The position numbers were made by a program, and so were the translations under genes. A stretch of DNA of 64,000 nucleotides from Nemertoderma westbladi (Eukaryota; Xenacoelomorpha; Nemertodermatida; Nemertodermatidae), in contig JAUCBJ010008813.1 of NCBI GenBank assembly GCA_032718475.1, positions 62,001 to 126,000 on the forward strand. Direction: 5' to 3'. Position 1 is the stretch's first letter; every line of letters starts with the position of its first letter. Positions 56,401 to 64,000 of the stretch are shown piece by piece. Under the pieces are notes generated by a model, which did no database searches, was not told the origin of the DNA, and worked only from the letters and a program-made list of their open reading frames with translations.

Positions 56401-59400
56401 AACAACTACATCAGCCTTTTGAGTCTCATTAATATCAGCAGGTTCATCCATGAAGGATGGAGGGGGAGGAACTATTAACATCTGTAAAGTCCCAACTGTT
56501 TTACATCCAGATTTCGATATTCCCGATAAGGAGCTACTGTTAATACTCGAATCAGTGAAATTAGGTAATGAAAGGCGAACGTTGAAGTCAGTTCCTCTAG
56601 ATTCCAATGGACTATTCGAAACATTTATACAATCAGATGGTTGAGGATTCTGTCCCGTTTTGAAGGAAACCTCCTCACTTACGACTATCTCTTTTGTATC
56701 TTCTGCACAAACACTTGCAATGTCTTCTTCAACTGCGCCACTGATAGCTGATGTGGATTGAGTAACAACTGTACCGACATTTTCCTTGGAATTATTATAT
56801 TGTGATGAATTTTCTGTATTTGCTTCTAATCGTTCAGAATTGACCTCATAATTTTCATCATATGGAACAATAAGTTGAGAATTAGAATTTAAATACTTTT
56901 GTTTGTCGTAAAAGTCTATAACTTGTTCCGCATCTTTTTTGTTCTCATCTGTGGAGTTTTCCGCATCTACCTGTAACTTGAAGCTATGTTCATCAAACTC
57001 AATGTTGGTAAGTACTTTCTCAGTAATAGTCGCTTCAGATATGGAATTATCATTGCTGTTGTTTGTTTTAAAACTTGTCTCTAAACTGTACATCGATGAA
57101 GGTTCTAGAAAATTTATATTAGTAGAGTTGTTGTCAGTAATATTGACAATTGAGTGTTCTTGAGATGTTTCATCATTAATCGAATCATCTTCAGTAATAA
57201 TTAGACAGCCAACAGGACCTCCAACATTCGTATAAGTTGACTTATTATGTTTATCCGAGAGAGAATTGCCGCATATCTCTAAAGACGGATACTCCGAGAG
57301 AGACTCATCCAAAATATACATAGTATTCGGGTTTTTAGAAGGGTCGTTGGTATCATGTGGCTCCGAATGGAAGAAGTTTAAAGACGGTAACTTCGGAGGA
57401 GGTAAATCATTATCTTGATCATCCAACCAAAACTCGTCGTCTATTAACTCGTCTATGATTAATTCGAGTTCTCCAACGTCCTTGAGAGTGCCTTCCGACG
57501 CGTCGCTGCTGAAGCGAGACGTTAACTGTTCACTCCATTTATTTTGTACCGCAGCAGAACTCTGTTCGTAAGATTCCAAGGGATAACTCGGTTTATCGGT
57601 AACCGAAGAAACAATCTCGGATTCTAGAATGTTCGAGACGTTTGTAAGATCATCTGTAACCGTGTCAACGTCTTCCAAGTCGCAACTTATAACGACGAAA
57701 CTAGAATTGGTTGTTCCGCTAACCGGATTCCTTTCTAAATCGTCAGACACAGCATTAGCTGGGCTCAAAGTTTCTCCAAATGATAACATAGACTTGATGC
57801 TGTTACCCTCATTAAATAAACTCTGACTTACAGAAGAACTTATACTGCTTAGTAAAGAATATCCATCTGGTTTGGATTTGTTTGCAGATGTTTTTTTCCG
57901 CGGGCTATTTATAGAATGCTGAGGTTTCGGTTGAATTTTTGGGCGCAAGTTGCCCGATGTTGGAACACTATCACTCGTTGCGTTTATTCTCTGTTGTAAA
58001 TGAAGGCTAGATTCAAATGGTTTGATGTTCTCGCTTGGTTCATCAAGGCTGTTCTCCAGTATGGGTTCGAGATTTCCTTCATTGGGGTCAGACAAACTAA
58101 ATGCGGTGCCGTGGTTGTCGGCACCGCGTGGTCGGTCGGTGGGGTCTGCTGAATGGACGTAGCAACTCGTCTCTATGAATGGAACAGATGGTTCGGCATC
58201 TGTTAAAAAAGTAATCAAATCATATAATATATATTTTGTAAGTTGGAAAATTAAGATAATCTTTATTAGCTTGCAATATCATTAACTTAAATTGATATTT
58301 TATTATCACTATTTTACATATTTTTTTAATTATTAGACAGTCAAGTAAAGAATCTTTGCGGTAGGTATACATAAAAATTGGTACCGGTGACTTACTAAGA
58401 TATTATTATTATGAGGACAATCCATGAAATGACATGAAAGCGATTGCACGCTGCCGTCCTCCTTGTTGCCACACGCAACCGCAAGGAAGTCATCAACAGT
58501 GAGAAACGTGATAGGTGCAAGCTTGTGTTGCTGCTTCCCAGTTGTTAGTTGCTGGACAACCCCCCTTTTCATATCATTACACCGACCTTCCTCATTTTGA
58601 CATCATTTGCCATTTAATTTCCTGGCTTGGCCTCTTGAGAATGCCTTCCACTGCGAGGAAAAACTATACAATGCCTGCTGATAACTCATTGCATGCAGTA
58701 TCTAGGTCTCCATTTATGTTCAGGTTACCAACCGGAGAGGTTTTTAAGTCATTTCTTTGACTCACAATATAATATATTATTCAAAAGTAGGATATGAAAG
58801 AATCCCATGATTTTACATTATTTTCAAATATAGTTTAAAAAAAAATGACAGTTAGACCACGCAAACAATAATCTAAATCTCAATCGCTTTAAAACACATG
58901 GAAAAGTCTGGAATGATTTCTCGCAATATTTAATGGAACAATAAGACAACCTGGTAGTTGTATAAACTACCAGGAACTATATTAGCAACCAGTTAACTAT
59001 ATTAGCAACCAGTTAACTATATTAGCAACCAGTTAACTATATTAGCAACCCGTTAAATATATTAGCAACCCGTTAACTATATTAGCAACCAGTTAACTAT
59101 ATTAGCAACTATATTAGCAACCAGTTAACTATATTAGCAACCAGTTAACTATATTAGCAACCAGTTAACTATATTAGCAACCAGTTAACTATATTAGCAA
59201 CCAGTTAACTATATTAGCAACCAGTTAACTATATTAGCAACCCGTTAAATATATTAGCAACCCGTTAACTATATTAGCAACCAGTTAACTATATTAGCAA
59301 CCAGTTAACTATATTAGCAACCCGTTAAATATATTAGCAACCCGTTAACTATATTAGCAACCAGTTAACTATATTAGCAACCAGTTAACTATATTAGCAA

Positions 59401-62400
59401 CCCGTTAACTATATTAGCAACCAGTTAACTATATTAGCAACCAGTTAACTATATTAGCAACTATATTAGCAACCAGTTAACTATATTAGCAACTATATTA
59501 GCAACCAGTTAACTATATTAGCAACCAGTTAACTATATTAGCAACCAGTTAACTATATTAGCAACTATATTAGCAACCAGTTAACTATATTAGCAACCAG
59601 TTAACTATATTAGCAACCAGTTAACTATATTAGCAACCAGTTAACTATATTAGCAACCAGTTAACTATATTAGCAACCAGTTAACTATATTAGCAACCCG
59701 TTAAATATATTAGCAACCCGTTAACTATATTAGCAACCAGTTAACTATATTAGCAACCAGTTAACTATATTAGCAACCCGTTAAATATATTAGCAACCCG
59801 TTAACTATATTAGCAACCAGTTAACTATATTAGCAACCAGTTAACTATATTAGCAACCCGTTAACTATATTAGCAACCAGTTAACTATATTAGCAACCAG
59901 TTAACTATATTAGCAACCCGTTAAATATATTAGCAACCCGATAACTATATTAGCAACCAGTTAACTATATTAGCAACCAGTTAACTATATTAGCAACCAG
60001 TTAAATATATTAGCAACCCGTTAACTATATTAGCAACCAGTTAACTATATTAGCAACCAGTTAACTATATTAGCAACCCGTTAAATATATTAGCAACCCG
60101 TTAACTATATTAGCAGCCAGTTAACTATATTAGCAACCAGTTAATTATATTAGCAACCAGTTAACTATATTAGCAACCCGTTAAATATATTAGCAACCAG
60201 TTAACTATATTAGCAACCAGTTAATTATATTAGCAACCAGTTAACTATATTAGCAACCCGTTAAATATATTAGCAACCAGTTAACTATATTAGAAACCAG
60301 TTAACTATATTAGCAACCCGTTAAATATATTAGCAACCCGTTAACTATATTAGCAGCCAGTTAACTATATTAGCAACCAGTTAATTATATTAGCAACCAG
60401 TTAACTATATTAGCAACCCGTTAAATATATTAGCAACCAGTTAACTATATTAGCAACCAGTTAATTATATTAGCAACCAGTTAACTATATTAGCAACCCG
60501 TTAAATATATTAGCAACCAGTTAACTATATTAGAAACCAGTTAACTATATTAGCAACCCGTTAAATATATTAGCAACCAGTTAATTATATTAGCAACCAG
60601 TTAACTATATTAGCAACCCGTTAAATATATTAGCAACCAGTTAACTATATTAGCAACCAGTTAATTATATTAGCAACCAGTTAACTATATTAGCAACCCG
60701 TAAACTATATTAGCAACCCGTTAAATATATTAGCAACCCGTTTAATATATTAGCAACCAGTTAACTATATTAGAAACCAGTTAACTATATTAGCAACCAG
60801 TTAACTATATTAGCAACCCGTTAAATATATTAGCAACCAGTTAACTATATTAGCAACCCGTTAACTATATTAGCAACCAGTTAACTATATTAGCAACCAG
60901 TTATCTATATTAGCAATCAGTTATCTATATTAGCAGGCTCATTCCATGAAAAGGTCAACCTCCCCACTAATTTCGAAAAATGAGATGTAGCTTTGAATTT
61001 ATACTTCTTTTAGGTCAAAAATTTATCGTACTTCCTGAATGCTAAAAATTGTATCAACACAGGTGGTTTCTCAAAAATAGTCTAATTAAAAATTATGCAC
61101 CTGCTCTGCACAAAATGTGAATAAAAGTGTGCAAAAGTCCGTTTCCTGTAGTCACTTCCTATGACCAATAAATTAACATTTCTGAGCATGAACCAAATCA
61201 AAAACAAACCCATTTTCAAATTTCATTTTCAAGTTTCATTCCTCTGTAATGAAATCGATAAAGTTAATCATGTGATGTCCCATAATTTACCTAAAATAGT
61301 GAAATTTTTAGTTTATTCACAGAGATGTAACTCAGCCTAATCACCCAGTGGAATGCAAAGCACGTTTGTGTTGCGTCATCGTATAAAACAATTAGTTTCA
61401 TCTTCACTCCCTCAGAAATATCGTGGCGGCCAATTGAAAATTGTCCCATACTTTACCATTAAAATGGCGATTATATTAGTGCACTGTATTAATGTAATAT
61501 GTGAAGCCATGAGTGATATAATACTCTAAGGTCATAGTCGACCGTAAGAATAGGAGTCTATATTTGAACTGAGAATCATTCCTCAGTCAAGAAATCTTTG
61601 GGTTTATGCATGTAAAGTCCCATACTTTACCAAAAAATAGTGAAATTTTTAATTTATACACAGAGAAGTAGTCTAACTAAGCCCAATCACCCAGTGGAAT
61701 GCAAAGCACGTTTGCGTTGCGTCATCTTAAGAAACAATTACCTGTAGTTTCATAATCTACTCCCTCAGAAACATCATGACGGCCAATTGAAAATTGTCCC
61801 ATACTTTACCATTATAATGGCGATTACATTAGTGCACTGTATTAATGTAATATATGAAACCTGGAGGGCAGGAGTGTTATAATGCTTTAGGGTGATAGTA
61901 GTTTCTGAAGCATAGAAGTATGCATTTGAACAAAGAACCATTCCTCAGTTAACTAATCTTTGAGTTTATGCATGTAAAGTCCCGTACTTTACAACAATTT
62001 TCAAAAATTTTAGTTTTTTAGCAGATAAGAAGATCGGTAAGTACAGTAATTGATACATTTTTAGAAAAATGGAAAGAATTTCTAAACTTTTCACAGAATA
62101 CATGTGTACCAAGTTTGGTTATACAGTATTTCATCAATGATTGGCGGACTTATTTCGGTTTTTATCAAAATTTTGAAACTATCGGTACCAACAGACAGAC
62201 TGTCTGATATGTGACCTTTGATTCCTTAAACTTCAGATTATTTCCAAACTTTTGACAGACTTCATACGTACCAAGTTTGGTTTAATTTCATCTATAAATG
62301 ACCGAGTTATACAGTATTAGCGATCAAAAATTAGACAGATGACAGACAACTCGTCAACGGCACCCGTATGCTAAGACTTCGGGTCAATTTGTGGGTCGCC

Positions 62401-64000
62401 CCACATTTTGCATCCATATCTTGGTTGGAAATACTTAGTTGCACTTTATTATCACTATTTATCCAGAAATTACTGTTAGATTTAATTGTAAGAGACCATT
62501 TCGACCATAAAATTCGTCCAGGTCCCGTACTTTACCTAGCAATGTCCCATACTTTACCACACAAACCACGCTGTAAAAAATTAGCAATGTAGCAATTCGT
62601 CTGATATTTATATTTTTATTTTAGCTTAATAATACAGCTCTATCCTAAACATCAACTCAACACCGTACCTGCGCACAATTCGCTAAATTTTAGAATTGAA
62701 ATCATAAAATAAAAAAAACCATTTCGTACGAATCCGTACTTTACCTTAATTGGACAAGCTGGTGTTTTCTCAAAAGTGACTAAGTCCCGCCATAAGCTTC
62801 GCGAAATCAAAGCTGATATTCGAAAGTTCAATCCAAGCACAATTTTGTGCACATATGTGCTGTGGATAACATTGTACAGGCAATCAAAATTGTGTACGAA
62901 TGTCCCGTACTTTAAGCCCTCTTTAGGCTTCAACCCTTTAAGTATATTATCAACCCGTTAATTATATTAGAAACCAGTTAACTATATTAGCAACCCGTTA
63001 ACTATATTAGCAACCAGTTAACTATAATAGCAACCCTTTAAGTATATTAGCAACCAGTTAACTATAATAGCAACCCTTTAAGTATATTATCAACCCGTTA
63101 ACTATATTAGAAACCAGTTAACTATATTAGAAACCAGTCAACTATATTAGCAACCAGTTAACTATATTAGCAACCAGTTAATACCACCAGTTAACTATAT
63201 TAGCAACCAGTTAACTATTAGCAAACGGTTAACTATATTAGCAACCAGTTAACTATATTAGCAACCAGCTAACTATAATAGCAACCAGTTAACTATATTA
63301 GCAACCAGTTAACTATATTAGAAATCAGTTAACTATATTAGAAACCAGTTAACTATATTAGCAACCAGTTAACTATATTAGCAACTATATTAGAACCAGT
63401 TAACTATATTAGCAACCAGTTCACTATATTAGCAACCCGTTAACTATATTAACAACCCGTTAACTATATTAGCAACCAGTTAACTATATTAGCAACCAGT
63501 TAACTATATTAGCAACCAGTTAACTATATTAGCAACCAGTTAACTCCACCAGTTAACTATATTAGCAACCAGTTAACTATATTAGCAACCGGTTAACTAT
63601 ATTAGCAACCAGTTAACTATATTAGCAACCAGTTAACTATATTAGCAACCAGTTAACTATATTAGCAACCCTTAACTATATTAGCAACCAGTTAACTATA
63701 TTAGCAACCCTTAACTATATTAGCAACCAGTTAACACCACCAGTTAACTATATTAGCAACCAGTTAACTATATTCGCAACCAGTTAACTATATTAGCAAC
63801 CAGTTAACTATATTAGCAACCAGTTAACTATATTAGCAACCCTTAACTATATTAGCAACGTACTCACCGTGGTTGTCGCAAGAAATCAAAGGTTTCGGAA
63901 GATCCGCTACAACCCAGAAACTTTGCTCACTGAGACCGTAGAACCGATCTGGATCGTTTTGTACATGCGGCGATCCAGTGGATCCAATCTGCACGGATCC
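50278..64000 (-). CDS. Large Ser/Asn-rich acidic protein of unknown family, seven exons, 5' end outside
   Basis: Exons in transcription order are 64000(open)-63868, 58199-55200, 54910-54795, 54657-54541, 53475-53310, 52838-52385 and 50446-50278. All six joins keep frame and borders are GT-AG, giving about 1400 residues. The first visible exon encodes NDPDRFYGLSEQSFWVVADL. The 3-kb exon is low-complexity, acidic, Ser/Asn/Glu-rich, then conserved-looking near its end: SPDWPMKPKFVSSFRKQKK, VLDLSMIPKLDRNLFFEQT and a charged helix (VDKEIRLQLQREHAVATDRE). Later exons give LFPSKPLVNQLL, KTPEWVRQMKRTKRNPVKRK, a charged helix EEAEEKESELRKS, and a C-terminus LLRQKRRSLAKQWEEAVGG. The mix of disorder and short conserved motifs suggests a cytoskeletal or signalling scaffold. 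I see weak likeness to the C-terminal region of AKAP2/MISP-type scaffolds but would not name it. Confidence 0.85.
51023..51838. mobile_element. hAT-like MITE, 800 bp, with near-perfect target duplication
   Basis: The element 51031-51830 starts CAGAGGCGGCGCAAGGGGG and ends TTCGCTGTGCCCCTG. CTAATAAA precedes it and CTAATAAT follows it (7 of 8 identical). Homopolymeric G runs lie near both ends. It sits in the last intron of the minus-strand gene. The ends are less alike than in the two hAT elements above. Confidence 0.65.
52385..52838 (-). CDS. Unknown scaffold-like gene, exon 6
   Basis: The acceptor TATTTTCCACAG gives TA completing a Val codon. It encodes KRKLSGRSIMRKEMEEAEEK, a charged helix, and a Ser/Thr-rich stretch to SLEDT plus AG before GTAAAT (phase 2). 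Confidence 0.85.
53310..53475 (-). CDS. Unknown scaffold-like gene, exon 5
   Basis: The acceptor TTTTATTTCAG opens AKLTYKPKNSVGS in phase 0. The exon encodes EDEKTPEWVRQMKRTKRNP and ends in G before GTATCT (phase 1). Confidence 0.85.
53553..54482. repeat. Minisatellite, 12-bp unit with ~213-bp higher-order blocks
   Basis: Units are CACCCAACACTC and CATCCAACACTC, about 75 copies. Blocks end in CTACACTATATCTGA near 53756, 53970 and (variant) 54128, so the first two blocks are a 213-bp duplication. The array is inside the intron between exons 4 and 5 of the minus-strand gene. All frames are open, so the several ORFs here are spurious. Confidence 0.95.
54541..54657 (-). CDS. Unknown scaffold-like gene, exon 4
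   Basis: The acceptor TTTTATTTTAG opens IQIPPIFSGAKSALNNFKL in phase 0. It ends SPMEVATQPVK before GTCAGG. The 117 bp make 39 codons. Confidence 0.8.
54795..54910 (-). CDS. Unknown scaffold-like gene, exon 3
   Basis: The acceptor TTTTATGCAG gives GA completing a Gly. It encodes LFPSKPLVNQLLTKNKED and RNSVPTLPQKPK before GTCTAA (phase 0). Confidence 0.8.
55200..58199 (-). CDS. Unknown scaffold-like gene, exon 2 (3000 bp)
   Basis: The acceptor TACTTTTTTAACAG starts the exon at AT of a split Asp codon; the ATG 19 bp upstream lies in the intron and is not the start. It encodes 999 full codons, mostly Ser/Asn/Asp/Glu-rich and probably disordered, with a denser basic/hydrophobic segment near the end. 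The donor is CAG/GTGATT (phase 1). Confidence 0.9.
58522..58697. mobile_element. Diverged partial copy of the 18521-18905 MITE
   Basis: GTTGCTGCTTCCCAGTTGTTAGTT and GGCTTGGCCTCTTGAGAATG followed by GCATGCAG correspond to the right half of the first copy. Only one arm is preserved. It lies in the first visible intron of the minus-strand gene. Confidence 0.6.
58966..60935. repeat. Minisatellite, 20-bp unit (large block)
   Basis: About 97 copies of AACCAGTTAACTATATTAGC, with CCCGTTAAATATATTAGC variants arranged in recurring blocks. GTTAAC is palindromic. Intronic. Confidence 0.96.
60936..62939. repeat. 2-kb insert between two blocks of the same minisatellite, with a phased TGTCCCATACTTTACC motif
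   Basis: The TGTCCCRTACTTTACC motif appears at 61276, 61442, 61617, 61795, 61979, 62522, 62543, 62733 and 62901, mostly 166-190 bp apart. A ~340-bp direct repeat is clear between 61276-61616 and 61617-61978 (shared CACCCAGTGGAATGCAAAGC and TGGCGATTA..TTAGTGCACTG). Dispersed-repeat copies occupy 62100-62400. No coding capacity was recognised. Confidence 0.75.
62940..63858. repeat. Minisatellite, 20-bp unit (second block, next to a splice donor)
   Basis: About 45 copies of the same 20-bp unit, more irregular than the first block. In the minus orientation it begins with GTTGCTAATATAGTTAA, about 10 bp after the splice donor GTGAGT at 63867. Confidence 0.95.
63868..64000 (-). CDS. Unknown scaffold-like gene, exon 1 of those visible (open at the window edge)
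   Basis: It encodes GSVQIGSTGSPHVQ, then NDPDRFYGLSEQSFWVVADL and PKPLISCDNH, ending in G before GTGAGT (phase 1). That G joins AT of the next exon as Asp. The frame is open to the window edge. Confidence 0.8.

Noticed and set aside
58203-58218. ATG at 58216-58218 as the start of the large minus-strand protein
   Set aside because: It lies upstream of the acceptor TTTTTTAACAG, and the exon at 63868-64000 joins at 58199 in perfect phase.

Overview
The window is nuclear DNA from an intron-rich, AT-rich invertebrate animal with an exceptional load of tandem repeats. Introns use GT-AG sites, coding exons join in phase, and the gene set (F-type lectin with a PAN/apple-like region, type II membrane fibrinogen-related protein, TRIM protein with a propeller-like C-terminus) fits a marine bilaterian. 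I could not resolve the phylum. About a third of the window is minisatellite.

Layout. (1) 1-21220, plus strand: the 3' part of an Enhancer-of-polycomb gene (EPC, a subunit of NuA4/TIP60-type histone acetyltransferase complexes). Its eight visible exons all join in phase. A fucose-binding-type lectin gene lies antisense inside the EPC intron at 10335-18296. (2) 21221-31560: gene-free, with a 4.7-kb minisatellite and a 1.7-kb hAT-type element that has an 8-bp target duplication. (3) 31992-34154, minus: an intronless TRIM gene with a TATA/initiator promoter. (4) 34155-44100: transposon remnants, a perfect 1500-bp hAT-like element with target duplication, an exact 310-bp direct repeat and a foldback element. 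(5) 44114-45059, plus: a small three-exon gene with TATA/initiator promoter for a secreted, KR-processed, six-cysteine peptide ending in Gly. (6) 47206-48345, plus: an intronless type II membrane fibrinogen-related protein. (7) 50278-64000, minus: a seven-exon gene, open at its 5' end, for a large acidic, Ser/Asn-rich protein that I cannot name. All six internal joins are in phase.

The most unusual feature is a recurring link between minisatellites and 5' splice sites. In three introns of two oppositely oriented genes, the minisatellite starts inside the last coding bases of an exon, and every unit carries those bases plus the GT splice donor. This gives roughly 120, 8 and 130 tandem copies of an exon-end/donor cassette. 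A fourth intron array starts 10 bases after a donor, and a fifth exon end shows a simple duplication. In the two large arrays a stop codon lies just past the donor in the reading frame, so read-through past the first donor would be punished. I know of no described family of such donor minisatellites, and this is my main candidate for something new.
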